Positions 24,526 to 37,000 are shown, numbered from the stretch's first letter. The stretch: 64,000 bases of DNA from Acorus gramineus (GCA_030737835.1 CM060847.1:25121384-25185383); one strand, 5' to 3'. Notes: generated by a model not told the origin, from the letters alone. Translations and numbers: made by a program.

Positions 24526-24954
24526 ATATATGTGTGCTTGTTAGGAAGTACTTTGTAGGGATTTCTGTCACTCGGCTTTGTGCTCACTCTTTTCTTTGGG
24601 CTATATTTTTTTTAATCTAGGTACCACCCCGGCTAACGTTCCTGAGTCCAGTACTGCACAAGGATCTTAGGGTCATGCATCGTCATCCCACCAGCCGAGC
24701 AGAGTCGGAGTTCCCATATTTTGTTCAGGTCCATGTTGTATATTTCATTTTTGACAAATGGATCTTGTGTACATAAGTCCTAGGGCTCTCACAGGACAGA
24801 CAATTGTTGTATGCATCTTTTGGCATCTGTGCAGTTGTTGTTGGCCAGTTTGTTCTAAGTTCTTTGTCTTCTAATTGCATATTTTGAGTTATGATTTTCT
24901 GTATATCAATTTTCTTGTGACGATTCATAAGACGGCTGCTTCTGGGTCATGACA
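24526..24954 (+). repeat. Tail of the 5' LTR of E2
   Basis: This segment ends TGGGTCATGACA, five bases before a perfect PBS, so it is the terminal part of the 5' LTR of element E2. It contains the GGGCTCTCACAGGACAG motif shared with the tails of the other LTRs here. The upstream remainder of this LTR is missing: sequence to the left is the separate LTR that ends at 24525. Confidence 0.7.
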
Positions 24955-24959
24955 AAAAT

Positions 24960-24972
24960 TGGTATCAGAGCC
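24960..24972 (+). promoter_or_regulatory. E2 primer binding site (initiator Met tRNA)
   Basis: The plus strand reads TGGTATCAGAGCC, five bases after the LTR end at 24954. It sets the orientation of E2 as plus strand. Confidence 0.92.
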
Positions 24973-25073
24973 TCGTCTTGTAAGAGCCATTGGTTGTCAT
25001 TTTAGTAGAATTATAGGATTCTTGCATATTGAGTCCTAATCTTAGGGTCCTTTCATATAGGCTATGTGCATGG

Positions 25074-26088
25074 CTCACCGTGATCGTGGGCGTGACCGCG
25101 GACGCTCTATGACACGGGCTTCTACTGGTAATCGAGACGAGGTGGGGGATGATATTGGACGGCCGTTGGATGTGAGGAGGGGGCAAGTTGAGGTTGAGGT
25201 GCCCACTTGGGAGTGAGCATTTGTTCGACTGTCTGGAGTGGTAGAGGCTCAGGCGAGAGGGATTCAGGCACTCCTTGCAGCTCAGGAGATGCGAGTTGTT
25301 CCTCCAGTTACACCATCTCCAAATTCGGTTCTTGTTGTTGTTTCCCAGGCTCAGGATGCCCCGAGGGTTGAAGCGAGTGCAGAGAGTATAGCGGAAGGCA
25401 GTTTGAGATTATTGAACCAGTTCATGAGGCTTCAACCTCCGATGTTCCATGGAGCGACTTCAGACCCTCTTGCTTCTGAGATGTGGTTGGCAAAATTGGA
25501 GAAGATCTTCCTTTCAATGGAGTGCACTGATCGTCAGAAGGTGGCTATGACCACATATGTAATAATATCCAAAGCAGAGATGTGGTAGAGTGTTCAATTG
25601 ACTGATTTACCAGGTGGTATGGAGCAGTTATCATGGGGTGAGTTTAGGCGTATGTTCCTGGCTAAATGTTTCCCTATTCCTACTCGCCAAGGTTTGGAGC
25701 TGGAATTTGAGCAGTTGTCTCAGGGTTTAATGTCTGTGACTGAGTATGAAATTCGATTTACCTCGTTATCCTGATTTGCTCCTTCACTGTTTACGGATGA
25801 GAACATGAGGTGCAGACGGTTTGAGCGGGGAGTTGCTGATCACATCAAGGCCCATGTCTCCACGCATGGGTTTACGGTGTTTAGTTTGTTGTTGGAGCGC
25901 ACTCTTGTTGCCGAGCGTGATAGTCGAGTTGGCCCACCTGGGCGTCGGCTAGATCAAGGATTTTCAGGAGGGATAAGAGGGCTCGTATAGATCACCCAGC
26001 AGCAGTTCCCATGCAAGCACCTACGGCAGCGGTGCCTATGTAAGGGAGAGCTCCAGACCATAGGGTGGGTTACCATTGCCGTTGTCTG
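25074..26088 (+). pseudogene. E2 gag, 5' part, with stop codons
   Basis: This codes for the capsid-like Gag of a Ty3/gypsy element of the same type as E3. Recognisable blocks are an arginine-rich start (MCMAHRDRGRDRGRSM), FMRLQPPMFHG, PLASEMWLAKLEKIFLSMEC, TDRQKVAMTTY, LELEFEQLSQGLMSVTEY and RCRRFERGVADHIKAHV. In-frame stops lie near 25216, 25586, 25774 and 25988, so no full Gag can be made. The last codons read YHCRCL, the first half of a CCHC zinc knuckle. The frame is then cut by E3 and resumes at 37099. Confidence 0.85.
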
Positions 26089-29000
26089 TGTCACGCCCCA
26101 GGGCGGCCGTCCCCGGGACGCGGCAAGTGTATATAAGATATTAGTAAACAGGAATCAATAACATACTCATACAACAACTAAAATGACAACACAGATAGAA
26201 ATAGGGCTGACATAATATATACACCAAATGCGGAAGCTAAAAGACTGAATCTGTAATCAAAACATACTACAGACTCGATACATAATCATAAGTCCTGTGA
26301 GAGCCAACATGTCCATATACATAAATACAATCCATACATAACCCAACAAGGTGCCCAAGCACAGAATGTATACATACAACGAGAGAAGGGTGCTGATGGC
26401 CTCAAAACTCGAGGGACGTGGTGCTACTCCGCTACTGGTGTAGTCGCTCAGGATGCTCCTCTGCCAAGTCCTCCTCAGTGCTCACTGAAAAAGATTTGAT
26501 GCGAGGGGTGAGCCACACGCTCAGTGAATAGCACAACCCATGCATACAGTTCATATTAACCACATTTAAATCAAGTCAATAGCCCCAAAGCGGCATAAAC
26601 AACACAAATCCGGGGGTTCGTCACATCGCCGAACCGCCATACCCTCACCCTCACCCTCAATAGGTGACCAAGGATGTTGGGACTTAATGGGCGGATAATC
26701 ATCCATACACAATCCTGTGGGTCGTCGCATCGCCGGCCCACCATACCCTCACCCTCACCTCTCAACAAGTGACCTAGGCTCTTGGGACTGACTAGGCTGT
26801 TGGTCACCCTCGGTCCACCGATAGTCTCTCCCCACTCTGTAGGTCGTTTGGCCACTCCCACGTTCGGCGCAGTCCTTCTACCAAATCAGGAGGCGCCTAC
26901 TGATGGAAGCCCCTGCACGGGACAACCTTTCCAACGCCGGGGTAGTCTCTACACAGATCCAACGGAGGGAACAGAACAGCCTATCCATCGCATATGATAC
27001 ACTCGGATCCGCTGACAGCACAACTCTACAACTCTAATGTCTTGAATTCCTCTGAATTCCACCAGCGCGCATAACCAGGATGCGGGGAAATAAATAAGAC
27101 ATAAATGGGGAAAAGAGACCTTGGGAGGGTAACCTGAGGTCCCGATGTAGGACATTCGATAACCAAACGAGGAACACGGAGTACCCTAACCCGGGTCTCA
27201 ATGTTAACCTCGCAAGGCCCCCTTATATTCCCAAAAGCATGCTATCAATATTAAAGCTTGCATTTAATTAAATAAATCAAACTAATAGGACGCATGCACA
27301 GGTCGGGCTTTCCTAGCATGATAACGGGGTGACAGGATACACGGCTCATGCACAAATCCTAAGGGTGCAAGTCCCTAACATACAAGTCTAGGGTGGCATG
27401 CATTCTACACACACACATCATGCTTACATGGATTATAACAAAGCAGTTAATACCAACTATGTGCCCCAGGGGAGGACGGTACACGCTCCAAGGCATGTAG
27501 CGCCTCCCAACTTGGTTGGGTTGTCCCACTCACCGGAAGTCGAGTCGACGCGCGACCGTCCGTGGAGATCTGCAAGACAGGGTATTAACTGGTGAGTATA
27601 AATCCACAAACACAACAAGAAGACTTAAAATACACAAAACCCACAACCAAACACCCAACACTCGGGCAAACGTGCATACGACCCGCACGCACGCTAGCCC
27701 GAGCACTCCGGCAACCACCTGCACGGCCGGCAACCACCCGCACGGCCACCCGACCACCCGGGAGCACCGCCGCGCCTCAGCCCACGCACCCCGCGCCCCG
27801 CCAGGCCCCTGCCCGCCGCCTGGACACGCCGCCGCACCACCCGGGGCACCGCGCGTCCACTGCGCCCAGCCGCAGCAGCCCGCGCGCTCCCCGCACGCCT
27901 CGCGCCAGCCCGCGAGCACCCCGCACGCCCCCGCGCGCAGCGCCTCGCCCCGCGCGCACCCCGCGCGCACCTCCGCCACCTCGCCGCGCCCCGCGCGCAT
28001 CATCCCTGCCTCGCCGCGCCCCATCCGCTCGCACAGCCCCTTCCACTAGCCGCTCGCACAACTCCTCCCGGGTGCACATGCGCGCAGCACGCCCAGCGCC
28101 CAGCACACCCGCGCGCATGCCTTGCACGCCCGCGCACACCTGCTCGACCAGCCCTCGCACCAGACCCGCGCACAGCTGCTCGACCAGCTCCTCGCACCAG
28201 ACCCGCGCACAGCACGCCCAGCACACGCGCCCCTGCTGGCCACCAGCTCCCCCCGAGCGCACGCTTGCGCGCATGCCACGCGCACGCACTCACGCACGCC
28301 CGCGCGCGCCTAGCCTTTGCGCTGCCTATGCTGCTGCCGCTGCTGCCTGCTGCCTGAATCAGAACCCCCACTGCCCCGAGCACCTCCACCACCCACCCAA
28401 TGACCTCCGACGGCCTCCGACCGCCCCCAACCACCTCCGACGGCCTCCCACAGCCGCCGACCACCTCCCAAACACAAAAACCCCCTCCTATCAAGCATCT
28501 AAGCATGAAAAAGAGGGAAAGAAAGCTTACCAAGGGGGAGGAAGAGGTGACCGGGTGCTCTCCGTGCACTGAAACCTTTCTCAAAGGCCCTCCTACGCCC
28601 GGATCTCCCTCGGCCTTCGAAACGGCCCAAAACAGAGGAGAAAGAGGGGAGGATGGGGAGGCTAGACTCGTCGGAAATGGGATTTGAAGGCACCGGGGTG
28701 TAGATAGATCGGGGTGTAGACCCGATCTACACTTCTTGTGCTTTAGGTTTTTGGGTTTGAGGGGTCTAAGGGCATCAAAAGGGAGAAAAAGGAGAGAGAG
28801 GAGAGAGGGAATGAGTTGGTAGGGATGATGAATAGTGATTTCGAAATTAGATCACACATATATAGTAAGCGACTTAAAAACCCAGATACGCCCCAGAACT
28901 GTGAAATTTCAGAAACGTTGCCGGAATTCGATGAAATTTTCATGAGTGGCTTAAAATGGCACCAGGACACATAATATGCAGTTAGATTTTCAATCGGAGT

Positions 29001-29128
29001 CCTCTAGCTTAGGACGATAGCTAACAGTCCAAAATTATGCGGTTCCGATCGAAAAACGAAAAAAACTCAAAAACTGCCAAAATGCTCCAATGGTTACCAA
29101 CAGGCTAAAAAGTGACACATATATAACA
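26089..29128 (-). repeat. E3 left (3') LTR, family A
   Basis: It runs from TGTCACGCCCCAGG to CACATATATAACA (3040 bp). Signals on the element strand are a TATATATG box at about 28857-28865, a GTAAGC donor (28525-28530 on plus), a GC-rich block at about 27660-28450, a microexon-like segment at 27534-27569 and a last acceptor near 26485. The leader palindrome found in other copies is disrupted here by a short insertion at about 28690-28725. Confidence 0.93.
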
Positions 29129-29141
29129 TTCTCCCCCCCTT
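29129..29141 (-). promoter_or_regulatory. E3 polypurine tract
   Basis: The plus strand TTCTCCCCCCCTTA gives a purine-only run with seven consecutive G on the element strand, directly abutting the 3' LTR. Confidence 0.85.
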
Positions 29142-29176
29142 AGGAAATTTTGTCATCAAAATAAATACAAGAACAT

Positions 29177-30475
29177 CTAAGAAGGGAAAAGATGCGGATA
29201 CGCGTCACGCATGGGGTCCTCGAGCTCCCAGGTGGCCTCGACACCGGAACGGTGCTGCCATCGCACCTTGACCAGCTGGACGGTCTTGGTGCGGAGCCTC
29301 TTCTCGCGGCGGTCCAGGATCTCAATCGGCTGCTCCACGAAAGACAAGTCCGGCTCGAAGACGAGCGGCTCGAACGGGATGATGTGAGCAGGATCGTGGA
29401 CGTATCGCCTCAGCTGCGAGACATGGAAGACGTCATAGGCCTGAGCCAACTGTGGGGGCAAAGCTATGCGATAGGCCACCTCTCCGACTCGCTCGAGGAT
29501 GAGGAACGGCCCAATGAAACGCGGACTCAGCTTGCCCCACACACCGAATCGTAAGATGCCCTTCATCGGGGACACCTTCAAGAACACATGGTCACCGACC
29601 TCGAAGGCGAGCTCACGGCGACGGCGGTCGGCGTAGCTCTTCTGACGACTCTGAGCGACTCGGATACGCTCGCGAATCGTCTTCACCATCTCGGAGGTCT
29701 GGTGAACGATCTCTGGTCCCTCTAGCTGGCGCTCTCCGACCTCATCCCAACACAGGGGGGACCTGCAGCTGCGGCCATAAAGTGCCTCGTAGGGAGCCAT
29801 CCGGATGCTCGAGTGGTAGCTGTTGTTGTAGGCAAACTCCACCAACGGAAGGTGCCTCTCCCAACTGCCCCCAAAATCGAGTACACAGGCCCGCAGCATG
29901 TCCTCAAGGGTCTGGATCGTCCTCTCCGACTGGCCGTCCGTCTGAGGATGAAACGCGGTACTGAAATGGAGGTTCGTACCAAGGGCGTGCTGGAGGCTAC
30001 GCCAGAACCTCGAAGTAAAACGCGCGTCTCGATCTGAAATGATGCTGACTGGAGTGCCATGGAGACGGACAATCTCGGAGACGAATAACTGCGCCAGAGT
30101 GTCCAGAGAATCGGTGAGTCGGATGGGGAGGAAATGAGCAGACTTCGTCAGCCGGTCGACGATCACCCAGATGGCATCGCGACCCGAACGTGACCTCGGC
30201 AGACCCGAGACGAAGTCCATGGTGATCTGCTCCCACTTCCACTGAGGGATCTCAATGGACTGCAGCTTCCCCGCAGGGCGCTGATGCTCCGACTTCACCT
30301 GCTGGCATACTAGGCACGGGCAACGAAACGGGCGATATCCGTCTTCATCCCGCGCCACCAGTAGCCGCGACGAAGGCCTCTGTACATCTTCGTGCCACCA
30401 GGGTGCACGGTGTACCTCGAGCGATGGGCCTCGTCCAGAATCTTCCGCCTCAGCTCTGCGTCGTCGGGGATGCAC
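29177..30475 (-). pseudogene. E3 integrase with chromodomain-like C-terminus
   Basis: The 432-codon open frame encodes most of a gypsy integrase, which would insert the cDNA into chromatin. It has the second half of the HHCC zinc finger ([10 protein letters not shown]), then the catalytic core with D in TMDFVSGLP, D in SDRDARF and E in SERTIQTLEDM. Next come the GPFLILERVGEVAYRIALPP block, the YDVFHVSQLRRYV motif and a chromodomain-like end (LVKVRWQHRSGVEATWELED). The first half of the zinc finger lies in another frame upstream, so a frameshift at about 30320-30340 separates it from RNase H. The annotated ATG and first residues are out-of-frame readthrough. Apart from that shift the domain looks intact. 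Confidence 0.88.
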
Positions 30476-31170
30476 ACTCGGCCTCTGAATCTCAGGATCC
30501 CGTCTGCACGAATCTGGTAGTCCTGGCGCTCGCCCCGGGCGACGCCCTCAGAAAGGACTATAAAATGCGGATCCTGAGCCTGAGCCGTGCGGATCTCGTC
30601 GAGAAGAACCGGCTGCACCACCAGCCTGGCCAAAAAGCCACCCGCAGGAGTCTCCCGAACACTGATCCAGCAAGCGGCCTCCTCCAGAAGCCTCCAACGA
30701 CGGACAGCCATGTGGGCGGCCATGCCCAGGGGCTGCCTACTGAGCGCATCTGCAACGACATTCGCCTTACCCGGATGGTAAGCGATGTCACAGTCATAGT
30801 CTGTCAGGAACTCAACCCAACGCCTCTGTCGCATGTTGAGCTCCGGCTGAGACTGCAGATATGTCAAGCTCTTATGATCAGTAAAGAGCTCGAACTCCTC
30901 TCCATAGAGGTAATGCCTCCACATCTTCAGCGCAAATATGATCGCAGCCAACTCGAGGTCATGGGTGGGGTAGTTCTGCTCATGGGGCTTCAACTGACGA
31001 GACGCGTAAGCCACCACCTTACCGTGCTGCATCAGGACGCAACCCACACCCAACTGCGATGCATCTGTGTAACTGCGAACCCACCACTCCCAGATGGAAG
31101 GGTAAGAACTGGCGCTGAGGTGAGCCTTCGCTTCAGCTCCTGGAAGCTCTCCTCGCAAGAAGGGGACCAC
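30310..31170 (-). pseudogene. E3 RNase H and integrase zinc-finger entry
   Basis: RNase H of the gypsy type would degrade template RNA during cDNA synthesis. Visible motifs are [17 protein letters not shown] with the first catalytic [21 protein letters not shown] with the E-containing helix, [11 protein letters not shown] with the next D, and NVVADALSR with the final D. After a spacer comes [20 protein letters not shown], the HH half of the integrase zinc finger. RT, RNase H and integrase occupy three different frames, with shifts near 31085 and 30330. Confidence 0.87.
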
Positions 31171-32138
31171 TCGAACCGAACATCTTTCCGAGTGAGGCGG
31201 GTAAGAGGAACGGCTATCTTGGAGAAACCCTCCACAAACCTCCTGTAATAACCCGCCAAGCCCAAGAAGCTACGAATCTCAGTGGGGTTCGACGGTCGAC
31301 GCCAATTCGACACGGCGAGCGTCTTCTCCGGGTCCACAGCTATACCCTCACCGGAAATCACATGGCCCAGAAAGGCCATCCGCTCCAACCAGAACTCGCA
31401 CTTGCTGAACTTGGCGAACAACTGATGTCTGGCCAAAGTCTCCAAGACTGTGCGAAGATGGTGAGCGTGCTCCTCCAGACTCCTCGAGTACACCAATATA
31501 TCATCGATGAATACTACCACAAAGGAGTCGAGGAAGGGTCGAAATACCCGGTTCATCAGATCCATGAAGGCCGCCGGCGCGTTCGTCAACCCGAATGGCA
31601 GTACTCTGAACTCGTAGTGCCCATACCGGGTGCGAAAGGCCGTCTTCGAGATGTCTGACTCCCGGATCTTCAACTGGTAGTACCCCGAGCGGAGATCGAT
31701 CTTGGAAAAGACGCACGCTCCCTGGAGCTGGTCAAACAGATCGTCGATCCGCGGCAACGGGTACTTGTTCTTCACTGTCCGTTTATTCAACTGCCTGTAA
31801 TCAATACACAGCCGCAGTGAACCGTCCTTCTTCCGGACGAACAGGACAGGGGCTCCCCACGGAGACACACTCGGACGTGCGAAGCCCTTCTCCAGCAACT
31901 CCTCCAACTGCTCCCTCAGCACCCTCAGCTCTGCAAGGGCCATCCGGTACGGAGCCCTCGAAACCGGCTCGGTCCCCGGAAGCAGATTGATCTCAAACTC
32001 GATCGCGAACCGGCGGTAATCCCGGAAGATCATCGGGGAAAACCTCGGGATACTCTGCCACGACCGGAGTCTGACTGATATCTGCCCGCAGCGGTGCATC
32101 CTCCAGAGCAATATAAGCCAGAAAGCCCTCGCATCCAC
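31032..32138 (-). pseudogene. E3 reverse transcriptase
   Basis: This is a gypsy-type RT domain in one open frame. Motifs in order are [60 protein letters not shown] with the adjoining [22 protein letters not shown] with the first catalytic aspartate, [20 protein letters not shown] and [11 protein letters not shown] with the paired catalytic aspartates. The connection region includes [17 protein letters not shown] and [16 protein letters not shown]. The frame is lost near 31085, just before RNase H, and is offset from the protease frame by a shift near 32000-32030. Confidence 0.92.
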
Positions 32139-33204
32139 CCTGAAGGAGTCTCCACGCCTGCATGGACGACACGAACCCCAGAGGAGCTACGTCTCGATCG
32201 CCCACGAACTGGAAAGACCTCCGACCAGGAAGGTGGAACGACACCGACTTGGCGAAACAGTCGATGCTGGCATGACTAGCTGCAAGCCAATCCATCCCCA
32301 GGATGGCATCAAAATCCGCCATCGCAAGCTCCACCAGCTCCACCGGGAACTCATGCTCCGCGATCTCTACCGTACACCCTCGGTACACTGAACTGAGGAG
32401 AATCCGGTCTCCCACGGGCAATGACACCTCTAACACAGCATCTAGAGGAGCGGACGCCACACCCGTCCGTCTCGCGAAAGCGGGAGACACGAACGAGTGG
32501 GTGGCTCCGGAATCAAATAGTACATAAGCAGGAAGCTGGGAGATCTGAACAGTACCTCTGACCACGCTGCCTGATGCCTGGGCCTCCTCTGCCGAAAGCG
32601 CTGCCACTCGGCCCTGGACGAACTGAGGCTGAGGAGCAGGGGCACGCCTCGCCTGCTGCGCTGGCTGCCTCCTCTGATCAGCACGGCCACCCTGTGGCTG
32701 CTGCTGCTGACGCTGAGGCTGCTGCTGCGGCTGGCGCTGAGGCTGCTGCTGCTGCTGCTGGCGCTGCTGCTGAAACGGCTGCTGCTGCAACTGCTGCTGC
32801 TGGGGCATCACTTTGGGTCGGCCAGCGTCGGGGCAATTATACAGAATATGCCCGACGCGCTGACAGTGATAACAGCGCCTCGTCTCTGGTCGCCTCGACT
32901 GGACTGGCACGGCTGCGATGGGTGCTGGACCTCGCGCTGGCACCACATCTGCTGGAAGAGAGGAAGCCGCTGACTGCTCGAAGCGGGCCCTCTTCTTCTT
33001 GCGCTGCCCTCTGTCCTGACCTCTGGGTGGCCTCTGGTCTGTCGACGGGGTCGGAGCCCTCACCTGGATCCCGAGGTCTCTCTCGACGGTCTTCGCTCGA
33101 GACACTAAGTCGGAGTACCTCGTGAAAGCGTGGGCGGTGACGTGCACTCGGATGGCACTACTGAGACCGAGCTCGAATCGACGGCACCTCGTCTCCTCGT
33201 CCAT
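31993..33204 (-). pseudogene. E3 gag C-terminus, CCHC zinc knuckle, poly-Q tract and aspartic protease
   Basis: The 403-codon frame starts in the C-terminal Gag helix region (RCRRFELGLSSAIRVHV). It then passes a basic stretch, one CCHC knuckle (CYHCQRVGHILYNC), a glutamine-rich tract of about 45 residues encoded by CAG/CTG repeats (32680-32800), and the retropepsin domain with VLFDSGATHSFVSPAFA and FDAILGMDWLAASHASIDC. The protein would bind RNA and process the polyprotein. The ORF ends in a frameshifted tail after [13 protein letters not shown], which should lead into RT. Confidence 0.88.
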
Positions 33205-33953
33205 TCCAGAGCTGGAGCGAATCTGGACAGCCTCGTGAACCGCGTGGAGTAGTCAGCGACGGACATAGTGCCCTGAGTCAGCTGCTCAAACTCCTGCATC
33301 ACTATCTGTCGCGTCGAGAAGGGGAAATACTCCTCCAAGAAATATCTCCTGAATCCCGCCCATGTGAGCTGCTCCAATCCCTCTGGGATGTCCACTGATC
33401 TAGTAGCCCACCAGTCGGCGGCGCTACCCTTCAGCATAAATGGCCAGGGAGACTCGCTGGCGGTCTGTGCAAAGCATCGTCGAGAAGATGGTATCCACCT
33501 CCATCAACCATATCTCTGGAGCAAGGGGGTCCTCCGTCTGACCCTGGAACTCGGGAGGATGGAGCTTCAGAAAGGCTGAGAGGCCACTCTGCTGCACCTC
33601 GCTGCTGCCTCTAGCCCCCTCCCTCTCCTGAGGATCCTGAACTCTGACCGCCGGAATCCACAGGGACTGGGGGTACATCGGGTACCACAGGTGGATCTGC
33701 CACCAGGGAACCTGCGGAACTGCCTCGCGGGCCCCGCAGCTCCTGTATCTCCCGTGCCTGATCTGCTAACACTCGTCTGGGTCTCTACCAAATCTGCTAA
33801 CCGCGCAAACGCGCGCTCCCAGGCAGGAGGCTCCTGCGCTGGTCCTGGCCTCTCGGCTGAGGACTCACCAATAGCATCCTCGACTCTGGCAGGTCCGGAG
33901 ACCTCCAAGGGTCGAGAGGGACCACGTCCGCGCCGTCCTCTGCGAGGAGGCAT
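33105..33953 (-). pseudogene. E3 gag, N-terminal half, frameshifted
   Basis: Gag begins at the ATG at 33953, 118 bases inside the 5' LTR, with a basic start (MPPRRGRRGRGPSRPLEVSG). It is read in three pieces: 33953 to about 33700, about 33678-33430 in a second frame (SAFLKLHPPEFQGQTEDPLA, TMLCTDRQRVSLAIY) and 33437-33200 in the first frame again (GSAADWWATRSVDIPEGLEQ, FEQLTQGTMSVADYSTRFTR). These match the retrotransposon Gag family and E2 gag (FMRLQPPMFHG, TDRQKVAMTTY). The shifts lie near 33690-33740, 33430 and 33200. Confidence 0.85.
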
Positions 33954-34053
33954 ATCAGCAACCTAAGAAAACCAGACACTAGGATCAGAATACGCATATA
34001 GAAATCCTAGGACTCATCTCTGAAAAAGAAGACATTTGGCTCTGACAGGACCA

Positions 34054-34066
34054 GGCTCTGATACCA
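34054..34066 (-). promoter_or_regulatory. E3 primer binding site (initiator Met tRNA)
   Basis: The minus strand reads TGGTATCAGAGCC, five bases inside the 5' LTR (34072). The same site and spacing are found in E2, and E1 has six bases. Confidence 0.93.
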
Positions 34067-34071
34067 ACTTT

Positions 34072-37000
34072 TGTCACGCCCCAGGGCGGCCGTCCCCGGG
34101 ACGCGGCAAGTGTATATATGATATCAGTAAACAGGAATCAATAACATACTCAACAACAACTAAAATGACAACACAGATAAAAGCAGGGCTGACATAATAT
34201 ATACACCAAATGCGGAAGCTAAAAGACTGAATCTGTAATCAAAACATACTACAGACTCGATACATAATCATACGTCCTGTGAGAGCCAACATGTCCATAT
34301 ACACAAATAAATCCATACATAATCCAACTAGGTGCCCAAGCACAGAATATATACGTACAACAAGAGAAGGATGCTGATGGCCTCAAAACTCGAGGGACGT
34401 GGCGCTACTCCGCTACTGGTGTAGTCGCTCGGGAAGCTCCAAGTCCTCCTCAGTGATCACTGAAAAAGACATTATGCGAGGGGTGAGCCACACGCTCAGT
34501 GAATAGCACAACCCATGCATACAGTTCATATTAACCATATTTAATCAAGTCATAAGCCCCAAAGCGGCATAAACAACACAAATCCGGGGGTTCGTCACAT
34601 CGCCGAAACCCCATACCCTCACCCTCACCCTCACCCTCAATAGGTGACAAAGGATGTTGGGACTTAATGGGCGGATAATCATCCATACACAATCCTGTGG
34701 GTCGTCGCATCGCCGGCCCACCATACCCTCACCCTCACCTCTCAACAGGTGACCTAGGCTCTTGGGACTGACTAGGCTGTTGGTCACCCTCGGTCCACCG
34801 ATAGTCTCTCCCCACTCCGTAGGTCGTTTGGCCACTCCCACGTTCGGCGCAGTCCTTCTACCAAATCAGGAGGCGCCTACTGATGGAAGCCCCTGCACGG
34901 GACAACCTTTCCAACGCCGGGTAGTCTCTACACGGATCCAACGAAGGGAACAGAACAGCCTATCCATCGCATATGATCCACTCGGATCCGCTGACAGCAC
35001 ATCTCTACAACTCTAATGTCTTGAATTCCTCAGAATTCCACCAGCGCGCATAACCAGGATGCGGGGAAATAAATAAGACATAAATGGGGAAAAGAGACCT
35101 TGGGAGGGTAACCTGAGGTCCCGATGTAGGACATCCGACAACCAAACGAGGAACACGGAGTACCCTAACCCGGGTCTCAATGTTAACCTCGCAAGGCCCC
35201 CTTATATTCCCAAAGCATGCTATCAATATTAAAGCTTGCATTTAATTAAATAAATCAAACTAATAGGACGCATGCACAGGTCGGGCTTTCCTAGCATGAT
35301 AACGGGGTGACATGATACACGGCTCATGCACAAATCCTAAGGGTGCAAGTCCCTAACATACAAGTCTAGGGTGGCATGCATTCTACACACACACATCATG
35401 CTTACATGGATTATAACAAAGCAGTTAATACTAACTATGTGCCCCAGGGGAGGACGGTACACGCCCAAGTGCATGTAGCGCCTCCCAAACTGGGTTGGGT
35501 TGTCCCACTCACCGGAAGTCGGGTCGACGCGCAACCGTCTGTCGAGATCTGCAAGACAGGATATTAACTGGTGAGTATAAATCCACAAACACAAAAGACT
35601 TAAAATACACAAAACCCACAACCAAACACCCAACACTCGGGCAAACGTGCATACGACCCGCACGCCCGAGCCCGAGCACTCCGGCAACCACCCGCACGGC
35701 GGGCAACCACCCGCACGGCCACCCGACCGCCCGGGTGCACCGCCGCGCCTCAGCCCGCGCACTCCGCGCCCGCCGGGCCCCTGCACGCCGCCCTGGACCC
35801 GCTGCCGAGCCACCCGGGGCACCGCGCGTCCACTGCGCCCAGCCGCAGCAGCCCGCGCGCGCCCCGCACGCCTCGCGCCGGCCCGCGAGCACCCCGCACG
35901 CCCCCGCGCGCAGCGCCTCGCCCCGCGCGCACCCCGCGCGCACCTGCCACCTCGCCGCGCCCCGCGCGCATCATCCCTGCCTCGCCGCGCCCCATCCGCT
36001 CGCACAGCCCCTTCCACCAGCCGCTCGCACAACTCCTCCCGGGTGCACCCGCGCGCAGCACGCCCAGCGCCTGCACGCCCAGCACACCCGCGCGCCCAGC
36101 CCGCACGCCCAGCCCACCCGCGCGCACGCCTTGCACGCCCGCGCACACCTGCTCGACCAGCCCTCGCACCAGACCCGCGCACAGCTGCTCGACCAGCTCC
36201 TCGCACCAGACCCGCGCACAGCACGCCCAGCACACGCCCCTGCTGGCCACCAGCTCCCCCGCGCGCACGCACTCGCGCACGCCCGCGCGCGCCCAGCCTG
36301 CGCGCTGCCTGTGCTGCTGCCGCTGCTGCCTGCTGCCCGAATCAGAAGCCCCACTGCCCCGAGCACCTCCACCACCCACCCAATGACCTCCGACGGCCCC
36401 CCCAACCACCTCCGACGGCCTCCCACAGCCGCCGACCACCTCCCAAACACAAAACCCCCTCCTATCAAGCATCTAAGCATGAAAAAGAGGGAAAGAAAGC
36501 TTACCAAGGGGAGGAAGAGGTGACTGGGTGCTCTCCGCGCACCGAAATCTTTCTCAAAGGCCCTCCCACGCCCGGATCTCTCTCGGCCTTCGAAACGGCC
36601 CAAAACAGAGGAGAAAGAGGGGAGGATGGGGAGGCTAGACTCGTCGGAAATGGGATTTGAAGGCACCGGGGTGTAGATCGGGACCCGATCTACACTTCTT
36701 GTGCTTTAGGTTTTTGGGTTTGAGGGGTCTAAGGGCTTCAAAAGGGAGAAAAATGAGAGAGAGGAGAGAGGGAATGAGTTGGTAGGGATGATGAATAGTG
36801 ATTTCGAAATTAGATCACACATATATATAGTAAGCGACTTAAAAACCCAGATACGCCCCGGAACTGCGAAATTTCGGAAACGTTGCCGGAATTCGATGAA
36901 ATTTTCATGAGTGGCTTAAAATGGCACCAGGACACATAATATGCAGTTAGATTTTCAATCGGAGTCCTCTAGCTCAGGACGATAGCTAACAGTCCAAAAT

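Noticed and set aside
30403..31248. 281-codon plus-strand frame
   Set aside because: Antisense to RNase H and RT of E3; no domain of its own.
32574..33125. 183-codon plus-strand alanine-rich frame
   Set aside because: Antisense of the glutamine-rich gag tract of E3.
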